Source: an uncultured Clostridia bacterium (GTDB lineage: Bacteria; Bacillota; Clostridia; Christensenellales; Aristaeellaceae). From it: a stretch of 44,695 nt of DNA. A program made the translations under genes and the position numbers. The notes beneath the pieces were generated by a model. The model saw nothing but the letters and a program-made list of their open reading frames with translations. It made no database searches and was not told the origin of the DNA. Location: the NCBI GenBank assembly GCA_946187775.1, contig CAMHSI010000008.1, forward strand, positions 1 through 44,695. Direction: 5' to 3'. Positions 1 to 10,406 of the stretch are shown in pieces; within the stretch, counting starts at the first letter, position 1, and the number at the start of each line of letters is the position of its first letter.

Positions 1-65
1 ATCCGTTTCGCCTGAGCTTTTGTTTTCCTTTTCTCCGGGGAACCGGAAAAACAACAGATTAAAAA

Positions 66-97
66 AGGACATGCCCGCGGGGCACGTCCTCTTTTTT
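66..97. terminator. Bidirectional terminator hairpin
   Basis: Arms at 66-76 and 80-90 pair with one A-C mismatch around a 3-nt loop. An A-run at 61-66 gives a U-tract on the minus strand and a T-run at 92-98 gives one on the plus strand. It can therefore end the Lgt-like transcript on the minus strand and any plus-strand transcript entering from the left edge. Confidence 0.75.
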
Positions 98-115
98 TCA
101 GCCGAAGGAGGCCTG

Positions 116-1074
116 TCAGGCCTTTCCCGGCGTTTTTTCCCGGTTCCAGCGGGCGGCGGCCAGGGCGCCGGCCGCGCCGATTCCCACGAGGATCACGCAC
201 ATGATTCCGTAGCAGACGGGCTTTGTGATATTCAGGATTTTTCCGTCAATGGCAAACTCTGTGCCCACCAGCAGGGCGGCGCCCAGCAGCAGGATTCCCA
301 CCGGCGCCCAGCGGCGGGGGAAGGGAAGGGAGCGGCCGGACCGAAGCACCCAGAAGAGCATCACGGCCAGCAGCACCACGGCGCACAGCAGCTGCTCCAC
401 ATGGACAAACAGCCAGTACATCCCGGATTTCCGGAGGCTTTCGCACAGCACCTGCGGCAGGGCCAGGAAAAACAGGGAAGCGGTCAGGTTCAGGCCGGCG
501 CGGGTTCCCCGCAGCCGGAAGAAGGAGACGGCCGCCCAGACCAGGGCAAAAAGGGCGGACAGGACGCAGACGGCCCAGGCGTAGGTGACATAGTTCCCGT
601 CCGGATGGATCTGCAGGGCGAAGGGGAAGAAGGCAAAGGGACTTCCTTCCTCCAGCGTGGCGCCGGCTCCGTAGGAACCGTGGAAGATTTCCCCCAGCCG
701 GAAGAGGGCGGTGAGCAGCGCGCCGAAGGGCGCAAAGGCATCCATTCCCGGAAGGACGGAGCCCTTCCTTGCCAGCCGGTTGGCCAGCAGCACCCCGAGA
801 ACGGCGCCGACGGCGCCGCAGAAGAAGGATACCCGGTCGATTTCGAACTCCAGCAGGTACTCCAGGGCAGCGATTCCGTCGTACTCAAAATCCAGCTCCT
901 GCATGAGCAGGGCGTATCCCACCCGGGACAGCACGACCCCGAAGAGGACGGCAAACAGCAGGGAAAGGCCTGCGGTCAGCCAGGGCCTGCGGAGGGAGGT
1001 ACCCCGGGCGCAGTACAGTCCGTAAAGGGCAAAAACCAGGAGGGAACCCAGGAGCATGGTCCACAGATAGGCGC

Positions 1075-1078
<4 letters not shown>
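116..1078 (-). CDS. Divergent Lgt-like (prolipoprotein diacylglyceryl transferase family) membrane protein
   Basis: A 320-aa integral membrane protein with about seven hydrophobic segments. The middle resembles Lgt: a segment at about 84-104 followed by K/R residues, then FRLGE at 126-130 where Lgt has RIGN, and ESLR at 213-216 where Lgt has a late E-x-L-R. Lgt itself moves diacylglycerol from phosphatidylglycerol to the lipobox cysteine of prolipoproteins. Here the usual H-G-G region is not seen (FFCGA at 85-89), so catalysis is doubtful and it may be a specialised or inactive relative. The start ATG overlaps the upstream gene's stop (ATGA), and GGAGG lies 9 nt before it. It forms a two-gene operon with a secreted phosphodiester glycosidase. 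Fold assignment is from pattern recognition only. Confidence 0.6.
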
Positions 1079-2079
<1,001 letters not shown>

Positions 2080-2124
2080 GAAGGTTCCTCCAATGATATT
2101 CAATCGGTTGATTCCGGAAGGGGA

Positions 2125-2904
2125 TCAGCGGGCCTCCCGGTCCCGCAGGATCAGCTTCCGCAGACCGTCCACGCCTACGCGGACAGCGGCTTCCGTATCC
2201 AGGGTCATGGGATCTTCCAGCCCCATGGCCCGGCGGGTCTGGTTGGCGAAAACCTGCACCAGGGCGCCGGCACGGGCGCGCCGGACGGCGCAGATGATGA
2301 ACAGGGCGGCGGACTCCATTTCACTGGCCAGGGCGCCGCAGTCCAGGAAGGCCTGCCACTTGGCCTTGAGCTCCTCCCGGACGGGCATGGTATCGGGACT
2401 GTGCTGGCCGTAAAAATTGTCCTTGTTGTGGAGGACGCCCACATGGAAGGGAACCTTGTCCTCCTTCGCGGCGTCGGCCAGGGCGGCCACCACGCCGTAA
2501 TCCGCCACGGCGGGATACTCGGCGGGAGCGTATTCCCGGGAGGTGCCCTCCATCCGGATGGCGCCGGTGCCGATGACCACATCTCCGCCCATGACTTCCG
2601 GAGCCATGCCCCCGGCGGTACCGATGCGGATAAAGGTATCCGCGCCGCAGTGAATCAGCTCCTCCACGGCGATGGCGGTGGAAGGGCCGCCGATTCCGGT
2701 GCTGCATACGCTGACCTTTTCGCCCTCCAGGGTTCCGTTCCAGATGGTGTATTCCCGGTTGGACTTCACAAAGGAAGCGTTTTCAAAATAAGCGGCGATT
2801 TTCTCCGTCCTTGCGGGATCTCCGCAGAGGAGGACATAGCGGCCCACATCGCCCGGGCATATTTTTAGGTGGAATTCTTCGTTGGGAGAATAGACGGTTG
2901 CCAT
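2125..2904 (-). CDS. udp: Uridine phosphorylase
   Basis: A 259-aa cytoplasmic enzyme that cleaves uridine with phosphate to uracil and ribose-1-phosphate. It follows E. coli Udp closely: GDPAR near residue 30, the CSTGIGGPSTAIAVEEL phosphate/ribose-binding block, RIGTAGG, then the ASEMESAALF block whose Met-Glu contacts ribose. Length matches the family (about 250 aa). AGGAG lies 8 nt before the ATG. It is divergent from deoB; the ribose-1-phosphate it makes is the substrate of phosphopentomutase, so the three genes form one salvage set with cdd. A purine nucleoside phosphorylase of the same superfamily is the main alternative, but the residues around GIGGPS favour uridine. Confidence 0.9.
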   Translation of the reverse strand: MATVYSPNEEFHLKICPGDVGRYVLLCGDPARTEKIAAYFENASFVKSNREYTIWNGTLEGEKVSVCSTGIGGPSTAIAVEELIHCGADTFIRIGTAGGMAPEVMGGDVVIGTGAIRMEGTSREYAPAEYPAVADYGVVAALADAAKEDKVPFHVGVLHNKDNFYGQHSPDTMPVREELKAKWQAFLDCGALASEMESAALFIICAVRRARAGALVQVFANQTRRAMGLEDPMTLDTEAAVRVGVDGLRKLILRDREAR

Positions 2905-2945
2905 GGGCAGGACTCCTTTCCGGAATGACGTTCTGTTCGGGGAAG

Positions 2946-2951
2946 ATTATA
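2946..2951 (-). promoter_or_regulatory. Probable -10 box of udp
   Basis: On the minus strand a perfect TATAAT lies 42 nt before the udp start. No good -35 is seen at 16-18 nt; the nearest, TTCAAA at 2967-2972, gives a 15-nt spacer. The site faces away from the deoB promoter. Confidence 0.45.
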
Positions 2952-2987
2952 CCATGATCCGGCGGCTTTGAATACCCCGGGGAAGGG

Positions 2988-3016
2988 TTGAGAAGTCCCG
3001 GGGCATTTGCTATAAT
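2988..3016 (+). promoter_or_regulatory. Promoter of deoB-cdd
   Basis: TTGAGA at 2988-2993, a 17-nt spacer, and TATAAT at 3011-3016. A CCCCGGG/CCCGGGG inverted repeat spans the -35 region and might be an operator, but these GC palindromes can arise by chance here. Confidence 0.8.
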
Positions 3017-3077
3017 AACGGGCAGAAAGGGAGATTGCTTCCGGAAAGAACAGCATAACAGGCAAGGAGTGACGAGA

Positions 3078-4238
3078 ATGAGCCGGGTTTTCTTAACGGT
3101 ACTGGACGCCGTGGGCGCCGGGGAAGCGCCGGACGCGGCGGAATACGGGGATGCAGGAGCCAACACGCTGGGGCATGTGATTGCCGCCTGCAGCCCGAAA
3201 CTGCCGAACATGGCGGCCATGGGCCTTGGAAATATTTCCTCAACCGGGTACAGGTGGGACGGCCCGGTGGCGGGTGCCTGGGGAAGGGCCCGGGAGGTCA
3301 GCAAGGGAAAGGACACCACCTCCGGCCACTGGGAGATTGCCGGGGTGAGGGTGACCCAGGCGTTTCCCGTCTTTCCGGACGGATTTCCGGAAAGCTTCAT
3401 GAAGGAATATGAGAAGGCCATCGGGCACAAATGCATCGGAAACAAGCCCGCTTCCGGCACCGTGATCCTGGAGGAGCTGGGAGAGCAGCACCTGCGGGAC
3501 CATACGCCCATCGTGTACACCAGCGGAGACAGCGTGTTCCAGATTGCCTGCCACGAGGAGCTCTTTCCCCCGGAAAAGCTGTATGAATTCTGCCGGACCG
3601 CCCGGGCTATGCTGCAGGGCGAGCTGGGCGTAGGCCGGGTCATCGCCCGTCCCTTCGTGGGGAAACCGGGAAGCTTCAGCCGCACCGGGAACCGGCGTGA
3701 TTTCTCCATGCCGCCCTGCGGGAGAACGCTGCCCCAGGCGGTGAAGGAGGCGGGGATGGAAAGCATCGGCGTGGGCAAGATTGAGGATATTTTTGCCCAC
3801 GAGGGGCTGACGCAGTCGGACCACGCGGCGGGCAACCCGGCCTGCATGGATTCCCTGGTCCGGTTCATGAAAACGGATTTTGAAGGTCTGTGCTTTACCA
3901 ACCTGGTGGATACGGATTCCGTTTACGGCCACCGCAACGATCCGGAGGGATTCGCCGGGGCGCTGGAGGCCTTTGACAGGCGGCTGGAGGAGATGAAAGG
4001 GCTGCTGCGGCCCGGGGACCTGATGATCATCACCGCGGACCACGGATGCGATCCCTGCGATATCTCCACGGACCACACCCGGGAGTACATTCCGATTCTC
4101 GCTTATACTCCGGGAATGAACAGGAGCGTGGACCTGGGCACCCGGAGCACCTTTGCGGACATCGCCGCCACCTGCGCCGAATGGCTGGGGCTGGAGGAGC
4201 GGTTCGGCGCCGCATCCTTCGCGGAGGCCCTGCGCTGA
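3078..4238 (+). CDS. deoB: Phosphopentomutase
   Basis: A 386-aa cytoplasmic enzyme interconverting ribose-1-phosphate (or deoxyribose-1-phosphate) and the 5-phosphate. It belongs to the alkaline-phosphatase superfamily with two Mn ions. Visible motifs: the N-terminal metal block LDAVGAGEAPDA, the catalytic threonine in GKDTTSGHWE, and the C-terminal ITADHGCDP and STDHTREYIPIL metal blocks. Length matches DeoB (about 390 aa). The start at 3078 is preceded by AAGGAG 8-9 nt upstream; reading the frame further up would run into the promoter. It is followed 34 nt later by cdd, and together with udp it channels ribonucleoside pentose into central metabolism. Confidence 0.95.
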   Translation: MSRVFLTVLDAVGAGEAPDAAEYGDAGANTLGHVIAACSPKLPNMAAMGLGNISSTGYRWDGPVAGAWGRAREVSKGKDTTSGHWEIAGVRVTQAFPVFPDGFPESFMKEYEKAIGHKCIGNKPASGTVILEELGEQHLRDHTPIVYTSGDSVFQIACHEELFPPEKLYEFCRTARAMLQGELGVGRVIARPFVGKPGSFSRTGNRRDFSMPPCGRTLPQAVKEAGMESIGVGKIEDIFAHEGLTQSDHAAGNPACMDSLVRFMKTDFEGLCFTNLVDTDSVYGHRNDPEGFAGALEAFDRRLEEMKGLLRPGDLMIITADHGCDPCDISTDHTREYIPILAYTPGMNRSVDLGTRSTFADIAATCAEWLGLEERFGAASFAEALR

Positions 4239-4272
4239 CAGGGTTGGAAAACACAGGGAAGGACAAGAAACC

Positions 4273-4701
4273 ATGGAAAAGGATTTTGACCGGGGAGAAC
4301 TGATCCGGAGGGCCCTGGAGCAGCAGCCGGCCGCCTACGCGCCCTACTCCGGATTTTATGTTTCCGCCGCGGTGCTGGCGGACTCCGGGGAAATTTATAC
4401 GGGAGTGAATGTGGAAAACGCTTCCTATCCGGCGGGAATCTGCGCGGAGCGGAACGCCATTGCCCATGCGGCGGCCTGCGGGGAACGCCGGATCCGGGCC
4501 ATTGCCATCGTGGGCGGACCGGGCGGGGAGAACCGGGATTACTGCGCCCCCTGCGGCATCTGCCGCCAGGTGATGCGGGAATTCTGCAATCCGAAGGAGA
4601 TGCGGGTGCTGACCGCAAAAAGCCCGGAGGATTTCCGGGAGCGCACCCTGGAGGAGCTGCTTCCGGAAAGCTTCGGGCCGGAGGACCTGATACGGGAATA
4701 A
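4273..4701 (+). CDS. cdd: Cytidine deaminase
   Basis: A 142-aa zinc enzyme of the homotetrameric class, converting cytidine or deoxycytidine to uridine or deoxyuridine. The catalytic signature is complete: CAERNAI with Cys57 and Glu59, and PCGICRQ with Cys94 and Cys97 as the other zinc ligands. NVENASYPAG is the usual substrate-binding block. Length is normal for the short class. The start is the ATG at 4273 with GGAAGG upstream. It shares the deoB promoter, and its uridine product feeds Udp on the opposite strand. The gene converges on the HD-GYP gene with only 10 nt between stops. Confidence 0.95.
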   Translation: MEKDFDRGELIRRALEQQPAAYAPYSGFYVSAAVLADSGEIYTGVNVENASYPAGICAERNAIAHAAACGERRIRAIAIVGGPGGENRDYCAPCGICRQVMREFCNPKEMRVLTAKSPEDFRERTLEELLPESFGPEDLIRE

Positions 4702-4711
4702 GGCTGCCGGA

Positions 4712-6412
4712 TTATTCGGGCAGGGCGGCGTAATAGGCTTCCAGCCTTGGCCGGGCTGCCTCGTACACCGGGGAGAGGGCGGGATCGAACTGGGAGCCCA
4801 TCCCCTCCCGGATGATGGAATCCGCCTTTTCGAAGGACATCTTTTCTTTGTACACGCGCCTGCTGACGAGGGCGTCATATACATCCGCCACGGCCATGAT
4901 GCGGGCTTCCAGCGGGATGGCTTCTCCCTTCAGCCCGTCGGGGTATCCGGAGCCGTCCCACCGCTCGTGGTGGTAGTGGGCCACGTTTTCCGCCAGCTTA
5001 TGGAAAGCGCCGTCGTCCGTGTCCTTCAGGATCTCATGGACGATGCGGGCGCCTTCCGCCGCATGGGTTTTCATGATTTCAAACTCCCAGGGCTCAAAAC
5101 GGCCTGGCTTGCGGAGGATGCTGTCGTCCACGGCGATCTTTCCCAGGTCATGCATGGGGGCGGCCTTGATGAGGTTCCGGGTGAAGTCCTCCGGAAGATC
5201 CAGGGCTCCGGTTTCCCGGATGGCGTCGACCAGGATCCGGACACCCTCCCTGGTGCGGCGGATATGGCCGCCGGTGGAGTTGTCCCGGCTTTCAACCATG
5301 ACGGCCATGCTCATGATGAGGTTGTCGTGCATGGCGACGATATGGGCGGTTTTTTCCTCCACTTCCTGCTCAAGCTTCTCCTTGAAAAAGGAGAGCAGGT
5401 TGATATAGGAACGGTCCAGGGTATCGTCCTGCCCGACGATTTCGTAGCCCCGCAGCCGGGAGCGGATCTTCAGGGGCCGGACGGAGAACAGCCAGATTTT
5501 CCCGTCCTTTTCCTCAAAATGACGGTTGGCCTCCGTGTCCTCCGGATGATCCCGGTAGGTTTCGAGCCAGGGAAGGATCTTCTCCCGCATGGCCTTGCTG
5601 CGGCGGAATCCCAGGTCCACCACCAGGTTGTTCAGGTCCGGGAAAACATCCCGGGCCGTGTCGTTGCTGCCCAGGTAGGCAAAGCGGTGATCCACGGAGA
5701 TCAGGCAGAGGTTGTCCGCCTGGAGCATGGCGTTGGCGGCGCTGTCCTCCACGTTGTAGAGGCTGAGACGGAAGCCGATGATCAGATAGCAGACCTGGGC
5801 GAAGGTGTATCCCGCCGGGGTGAGCTCGATCCCGGGGAAGACCTGCCGGCCGATGAAGAAAAAGGACATACAGACCGCGTCCGGCAGGAACAGGAGCAGG
5901 AGGATTTTCCGGCTGACCTGGTTTTTCCGGACCAGGCTGTAGAAAATGACCGCGATGCTGATGGCAAAATAAACCAGCACCATGCCGTAGAACACAGCGT
6001 GAAGGATACCGTACTCCTTCACAAACACGAGGCGGCCGTCGATTTCCTGCAGCTCCGCGTCGGAATAGAACCATCCGCCGGTGCCGATGGTCTGCACCGA
6101 CAGATAGATGAGGGCGCTGAAAGCCGCGAAGCCCGCCCGGACGGCCTTGGGCAGGCGGATGCCGCAGAGGCTGAACACGGAGAACATGATGATCGGCTGC
6201 AGGAAACAACCGCCGAGGTAGGCGATCCGGGTAGCAGCGAGCATGGCCTCCGTACTCCGGGCCTGGGCCTGAAGCAGGAATCCCAGGTTGGTGACCGGAA
6301 CCAGCATGAAGATCAGGGTCAGGTGCAGGTCGAAGCTTTTCCGCCAGAGCAGCAGGTAAACACCGGTGAGGATACCGGAGAGGATAAACAGCACCAGATA
6401 ATACGTTTCCAT
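4712..6412 (-). CDS. Membrane-bound HD-GYP c-di-GMP phosphodiesterase
   Basis: A 566-aa signalling protein. Residues 1-215 form about seven membrane segments like the 7TM sensor of histidine kinases. Residues 230-330 look like a PAS-type domain, 335-360 a coiled linker, and 365-566 an HD-GYP domain. Catalytic residues seen are MHDLGKIAVDD (His421, Asp422), HYHHERWDGSGYPDG (GYP at 489-491) and VADVYDAL. HD-GYP enzymes hydrolyse cyclic di-GMP, so it probably links an external or membrane signal to c-di-GMP level. The start at 6412 is chosen because the promoter lies just upstream (6446-6474); an in-frame ATG at 6493 precedes the promoter. The ribosome site is weak (AGGCGG). No target gene is obvious nearby. 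Confidence 0.88.
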   Translation of the reverse strand: METYYLVLFILSGILTGVYLLLWRKSFDLHLTLIFMLVPVTNLGFLLQAQARSTEAMLAATRIAYLGGCFLQPIIMFSVFSLCGIRLPKAVRAGFAAFSALIYLSVQTIGTGGWFYSDAELQEIDGRLVFVKEYGILHAVFYGMVLVYFAISIAVIFYSLVRKNQVSRKILLLLFLPDAVCMSFFFIGRQVFPGIELTPAGYTFAQVCYLIIGFRLSLYNVEDSAANAMLQADNLCLISVDHRFAYLGSNDTARDVFPDLNNLVVDLGFRRSKAMREKILPWLETYRDHPEDTEANRHFEEKDGKIWLFSVRPLKIRSRLRGYEIVGQDDTLDRSYINLLSFFKEKLEQEVEEKTAHIVAMHDNLIMSMAVMVESRDNSTGGHIRRTREGVRILVDAIRETGALDLPEDFTRNLIKAAPMHDLGKIAVDDSILRKPGRFEPWEFEIMKTHAAEGARIVHEILKDTDDGAFHKLAENVAHYHHERWDGSGYPDGLKGEAIPLEARIMAVADVYDALVSRRVYKEKMSFEKADSIIREGMGSQFDPALSPVYEAARPRLEAYYAALPE

Positions 6413-6445
6413 TGCGCACCGCCTGAAGAATATTTTGCCTCTATC

Positions 6446-6474
6446 ATTATATCCCGGGGAGGGGAATGTGGCAA
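6446..6474 (-). promoter_or_regulatory. Promoter of the HD-GYP gene
   Basis: On the minus strand TTGCCA (6469-6474), a 17-nt spacer, and TATAAT (6446-6451), 34 nt before the start codon. Confidence 0.75.
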
Positions 6475-6502
6475 ACGGCAGGAAGAAGGCCATTTCGGCA
6501 CA

Positions 6503-6531
6503 TTGACAGGGAAACGCTCCGGTGGTAACAT
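6503..6531 (+). promoter_or_regulatory. Promoter of the FtsX-type ABC transporter
   Basis: TTGACA at 6503-6508, an exact 17-nt spacer, and TAACAT at 6526-6531. The palindrome at 6538-6553 begins 6 nt after the -10 and so covers the expected transcription start. Confidence 0.8.
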
Positions 6532-6537
6532 CAATGC

Positions 6538-6553
6538 GTTAGTAGACGCTAAC
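6538..6553 (+). promoter_or_regulatory. Palindromic operator, copy A (GTTAG-TAGACG-CTAAC)
   Basis: A perfect 5-bp inverted repeat with a 6-bp centre, overlapping the predicted transcription start of the ABC transporter. The same element occurs at 6613, 19311 and 23425. Its placement is typical of a repressor. The regulator is not in the window; a DtxR/IdeR-type metal repressor is my inference from the linked iron genes. Confidence 0.75.
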
Positions 6554-6560
6554 CGAAAGG

Positions 6561-6597
6561 AATCGCGCGGCAAGAGCGCAGAAGCGGCGGCGCGATT
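6561..6597 (+). other. Inverted repeat in the leader of the ABC transporter
   Basis: AATCGCGC at 6561-6568 pairs with GCGCGATT at 6590-6597 around a 21-nt loop, followed by TATTTT. It lies between operator copies A and B. It could be a weak attenuator or simply leader structure. Confidence 0.35.
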
Positions 6598-6612
6598 TAT
6601 TTTCAGCACGGA

Positions 6613-6628
6613 GTTAGATAAAACTAAC
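6613..6628 (+). promoter_or_regulatory. Palindromic operator, copy B (GTTAG-ATAAAA-CTAAC)
   Basis: A second perfect copy, 75 nt downstream of copy A and 30 nt before the ATPase start codon. No good promoter is seen for it, so it may be an auxiliary site for looping or roadblocking. Confidence 0.7.
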
Positions 6629-6657
6629 CAAATAGGAACGATCCGGAGGGAAAAACA

Positions 6658-7359
6658 ATGGCGATTGTGGAGTTCAGGGACGTATCAAGGGTATACCGGA
6701 ACGGGGATCACGAGCAGCGGGCGCTGGACCACGTGAACCTGAGCCTGGAGGAAGGGAAATTCATCGTGGTGCTGGGGCCCAGCGGCGCGGGGAAAAGCAC
6801 GCTGCTGAACCTGCTGGGCGGGCTGGACAGCCCCACGGAGGGAACCATCCTGGTGAACGGAAAGGACATTTCCACGCTGACCCCCAATGAGCTGGCGGAA
6901 TACAGGGCGGCCTCCGTGGGATTCGTATTCCAGAGCTACAACCTGATTCCCACCCTGACGGTGGTGGAGAACGTGGCGCTGGTGAAGGAGATCGCGCCGA
7001 ACCCCCTGGGAAGCCATGACATGCTGAAGGCGGTGGGCCTGGAGGATCATATCCACCAGTTTCCCTCGGAACTTTCCGGCGGCGAGCAGCAGCGGGTGTC
7101 CATCGCCCGGGCGCTGGCCAAGAATCCCCATATCCTCCTGTGTGACGAGCCCACCGGCGCGCTGGATTCGGAAACCGGCGTCATGGTGCTGAAACTGCTG
7201 CTTTCCATGGCCCGGGACCTGGGGAAGACGATCATTATCGTGACCCATAACCAGAACATTGCGAAGATGGCGGACGTGGTGATCCGGGTGAAAAACGGAA
7301 AGATCCGCTCCTGCGAGGAGCAGGAGCATCCGCTGAGCGTGGAAGAGGTGGACTGGTAA
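6658..7359 (+). CDS. ABC transporter ATP-binding protein (MacB/LolD-like)
   Basis: A 233-aa cytoplasmic ATPase of the class that pairs with FtsX-type permeases. Walker A is GPSGAGKST near residue 45, the Q-loop is FQSYNL, the signature is LSGGEQQR near 140, Walker B is [11 protein letters not shown] and the switch histidine is in VTHNQ. GGAGGG lies 7 nt before the start. The stop overlaps the permease start by one base (TAATG), so the two are coupled. Two copies of the GTTAG-N6-CTAAC palindrome precede it, implying shared metal control with the iron operon on the other strand. The substrate is unknown. Confidence 0.9.
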   Translation: MAIVEFRDVSRVYRNGDHEQRALDHVNLSLEEGKFIVVLGPSGAGKSTLLNLLGGLDSPTEGTILVNGKDISTLTPNELAEYRAASVGFVFQSYNLIPTLTVVENVALVKEIAPNPLGSHDMLKAVGLEDHIHQFPSELSGGEQQRVSIARALAKNPHILLCDEPTGALDSETGVMVLKLLLSMARDLGKTIIIVTHNQNIAKMADVVIRVKNGKIRSCEEQEHPLSVEEVDW

Positions 7360-9656
7360 TGCTGCTGAAGAAACTTTTCCGTACGCTCTGGAGGTACAAG
7401 GCCCAGTTTATCTCCATGATCATCATGGTTGCCCTGGGCGTGGGCGTATTTCTCGGATTCAACGTGGAATGGTACTCCCTGGAGGTCAATACCGGGGAGA
7501 TTTACAAGGCAACCGGCTTCGCGGACTTCCGGATTTATTCCGACAAAGGCTTCACCGTGGAGGATCTTGAAGCGGTGAAAGCCATCGACGGGGTGGAGGA
7601 CGCGACACGCTTCCTGTCCATGGATGTGTCGGTGCAGGGAGATACGGATACCCTGGCCCTGGCCGTCAGCGAGAACATGAAGGTTTCCGGCATCCTCCTG
7701 ATGGAAGGGGAGGAATACAACCCGGAGGATACGGAAGGATTCTGGCTTTCGGATTCCTACGCGAAGGCCAACGGCATCCGGGTGGGGGATCCCCTGACCC
7801 TGAGCTACCAGGCAATTACCGTATCCGGAAAGGTAAAGGGACTGGTGAAATCCAGTGAATTCCTGATCTGCCTGCCGGAAGGGACGAACCAGATGATGCC
7901 GGATTATTCCTCCTACGGATATGTGTACATCTCCCCGGCAATGCTGGACCGGGCGGTACCCGCCGTGCTCCGGATGATCACCGGGGAAATGTACCACCAG
8001 ATCAACGTGAAGTCCTCCCTGGACAAGGCGGCGTTTGTGGAAGCGGTGGACAGGGCCCTGGGAACCACCCGGCTGGTGCTGGCAAAGGAGGATACCATTT
8101 CCTGGGCGGAGGCCCGGGGAGAAGTGGAGGAAGGCAAAACCATGGCTTCCATCCTGCCGGTGCTGTTCCTGGCCATCGCGATCCTGACCATGGTTACCAC
8201 CATGCACCGGATCACCGCCAGCGAGAAAACCCAGATCGGAACCCTGAAGGCCCTGGGATTCAGGGATCGTCGGATCCTGGTGCACTACAGTGCCTATGCG
8301 CTGTGCATCGGAATCCTCGGAACGCTGCTGGGTATCGGCATCGGATACTGGCTGGGATGGTTCATCATGAACCCGGACGGGGCGATGGCCACCTACATCG
8401 ATATGCCCTCCTGGACGCTGCACGCGCCGGCCTTCACCTGGATTGTCATTATCGCCATCAACCTGTTCCTGACGCTGATCGGGTTCCTCTCCGTGAGGAA
8501 AATGCTTTCCGGAACGGCGGCGGACGCCCTGCGTCCCTATACGCCGAAGCGGATGAAGCACCTGCGGTTTGAGGAAACAAAGGGATTCAAGAAGCTGGGA
8601 TTCGGCACCAAGTGGAACCTGCGGGACTGCGTGCGCCATAAGGCCCGGAGCTTCATGACCCTCTTCGGCGTGCTGGGATGCATGGTGCTGCTGGTGGGCG
8701 GCCTGGGCATGAAGGATACCATGGACGCCTTCCTGAATGTTTTCTACGAGCAGGCCATCAATTACAAAACCCGGGTGAACCTGGACACGGAGCATGTGAC
8801 GGCGGATGAGGCAAAACAGCTGGCGGAGGAGCTCCGGGGCGACTGGTCCGCCTCCCGGGCGGTGCAGATCGGCGACAAGGGATATTCGCTGGAAATCTAT
8901 TCCCTGAAGCATGACAAGGTGCGGTTCGCGGATACGGACATGAAGATCATTCCCCTGGAGGACGGTGGAGCCTACATCTGCTCCCGGATCGCGAAGGAGT
9001 ACCGCCTGGGGATCGGGGACACGATTTCCTTTGCCCCCTATGACAGCACCGAGCATTACACGGTGCCCGTGGCGGGGGTGCTGGACTCCATGACGGAAGG
9101 CATCTTCATGACGGAGGGCTTCGCAGAGAAGATAGGGATTCCCTTCACGGTTTCCAGTATCTACACGGATGAAACGGAGATTCCGGAAAACGGGAAGATC
9201 CTGAACAAGCAGTCGAAGCAGTCCATTATGGATTCCTTCGATACCTTCATGGACCTGATGAACAAAATGATCTGGCTGCTGGTGGCAGCGGCGGTGATCC
9301 TGGGCATCGTGGTGCTCTACAACCTGGGCGTGATGAGCTATACGGAGCGCTACCGGGAAATGGCCACCCTGAAGGTGGTGGGATTCAAGGATTCAAAGAT
9401 CGGCCGCCTGCTGATCAGCCAGAACCTGTGGCTTACTGCCGTCGGAACGGTGCTGGGAGCCGCGGCGGGCTACGCGGTGCTGCGGTACCTGCTGGAGGCG
9501 CTGGCGGCGGAGTATGAGCTGAAGCTGGTGCTGGGGCCCGTAACCTGGATCGTCAGCATCCTGGTGACCTTCGGGGTTTCCCTGCTGGTGGGCATCCTCG
9601 TGGCCCGGAAAAACCGGCATATCGACATGGTAGCCGCGCTGAAGACCGAGGAGTAA
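7359..9656 (+). CDS. FtsX-type ABC permease, 765 aa
   Basis: A two-half permease. One membrane segment near residues 17-37 is followed by a large external domain, then three segments (about 265-385). The second half repeats this with a segment near 430-450, another external domain, and three segments from about 627 to 755. The cytoplasmic ends of both FtsX units show the usual [12 protein letters not shown] and [12 protein letters not shown] blocks. Such proteins act mechanically on external substrates, in peptide, lipid or drug export or envelope signalling, rather than as importers. It has one partner ATPase, so the 765-aa chain probably supplies both halves. Control by the palindromic operators suggests a role in metal limitation, but no substrate can be read from the sequence. 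Confidence 0.85.
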   Translation: MLLKKLFRTLWRYKAQFISMIIMVALGVGVFLGFNVEWYSLEVNTGEIYKATGFADFRIYSDKGFTVEDLEAVKAIDGVEDATRFLSMDVSVQGDTDTLALAVSENMKVSGILLMEGEEYNPEDTEGFWLSDSYAKANGIRVGDPLTLSYQAITVSGKVKGLVKSSEFLICLPEGTNQMMPDYSSYGYVYISPAMLDRAVPAVLRMITGEMYHQINVKSSLDKAAFVEAVDRALGTTRLVLAKEDTISWAEARGEVEEGKTMASILPVLFLAIAILTMVTTMHRITASEKTQIGTLKALGFRDRRILVHYSAYALCIGILGTLLGIGIGYWLGWFIMNPDGAMATYIDMPSWTLHAPAFTWIVIIAINLFLTLIGFLSVRKMLSGTAADALRPYTPKRMKHLRFEETKGFKKLGFGTKWNLRDCVRHKARSFMTLFGVLGCMVLLVGGLGMKDTMDAFLNVFYEQAINYKTRVNLDTEHVTADEAKQLAEELRGDWSASRAVQIGDKGYSLEIYSLKHDKVRFADTDMKIIPLEDGGAYICSRIAKEYRLGIGDTISFAPYDSTEHYTVPVAGVLDSMTEGIFMTEGFAEKIGIPFTVSSIYTDETEIPENGKILNKQSKQSIMDSFDTFMDLMNKMIWLLVAAAVILGIVVLYNLGVMSYTERYREMATLKVVGFKDSKIGRLLISQNLWLTAVGTVLGAAAGYAVLRYLLEALAAEYELKLVLGPVTWIVSILVTFGVSLLVGILVARKNRHIDMVAALKTEE

Positions 9657-9688
9657 AAACCCCCGGGCTGCGGAACAGACAAAAAACC

Positions 9689-9719
9689 GCCCCTTCCGGG
9701 CTGTGATCCCGGAAGGGGC
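9689..9719. terminator. Terminator between the convergent ABC transporter and iron operon
   Basis: A perfect 12-bp inverted repeat (9689-9700 with 9708-9719) around a 7-nt loop. An A-run at 9681-9686 gives a U6 tract on the minus strand, so it is a strong end for the nine-gene iron operon. The plus-strand side lacks a clear T-run. Confidence 0.85.
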
Positions 9720-9736
9720 AGTTTATATACGGGGAT

Positions 9737-10405
9737 TTACAGGACGGTTCCGGCGTCCATCCGCAGGGTGCGGTCGGCGATTTTCACCGCCTCGCTGTCG
9801 TGGGTTACGATGAAGACGGCTTTGCTTTTTTCATGGGCGAAGGCCCGGAAAATCTCCAGCACCCGGGCGGTGTTCACATCGTCCAGGTCTCCGGTGGGCT
9901 CGTCGGCGAAAAGCACTTCCGGACCCGCGGAAAGGGCCCTGGCGATGGCCATCCGGCGAAGCTCGCCGCCGGAGAGCTCCTTCGGCCTTGCATCCCGGAG
10001 GGAAGCGATTCCCAGCTCCTCCATCCACCGGTCCGCTTCTTCCTCCGGAGGCTTTTTTCCGTAAAGCAGGGCGGGCAGCAGGATGTTTTCCCGGACGGTC
10101 CGGGTATCCACGGCGCTGCGCCCCTGGGGAATGACGCCGATTTTCTCGCTGCGCAGGAGGCTCAGGGCGCTGTCCGGCAGGGCGTACAGATCCGTATCCC
10201 CCAGCAGCACGCGGCCCTCCGTCGGGGGCAGGAGGCCGGAGAGCAGGTTCAGCAGCGTGGTCTTGCCGCTGCCGCTGCGCCCGGTGAGCACGGTGACGCT
10301 GCCTTCATCAAGTTCCAGGGTGACGGGGTGCACCGCGAAGAAATAATTGGCTTCCCCGGTTTTCCTGAAAAAGGTACGGGAAACATTTTCTGCAATCATC
10401 CGCAT
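9737..10405 (-). CDS. ABC ATPase, last gene of the iron operon
   Basis: A 222-aa ATPase with Walker A TGRSGSGKTT, signature LSGGELRR, Walker B VLFADEPTGDLD and switch VTHDSEA. It belongs to the same MacB/LolD class as the ATPase at 11989-12675 but is clearly a separate sequence, so the operon encodes two ABC units. GGAGG lies 8 nt before the ATG, and only one base separates it from the permease stop. It most likely pairs with that permease (10407-11609). It is probably involved in the FTR1/P19-linked iron process by position; direct substrate evidence is lacking. Confidence 0.85.
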   Translation of the reverse strand: MRMIAENVSRTFFRKTGEANYFFAVHPVTLELDEGSVTVLTGRSGSGKTTLLNLLSGLLPPTEGRVLLGDTDLYALPDSALSLLRSEKIGVIPQGRSAVDTRTVRENILLPALLYGKKPPEEEADRWMEELGIASLRDARPKELSGGELRRMAIARALSAGPEVLFADEPTGDLDDVNTARVLEIFRAFAHEKSKAVFIVTHDSEAVKIADRTLRMDAGTVL

Positions 10406-10406
10406 G

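Noticed and set aside
2974-3004. CCCCGGG/CCCGGGG inverted repeat near the deoB promoter.
   Set aside because: It could be an operator, but such GC palindromes are common here and no second copy at a related gene was found.
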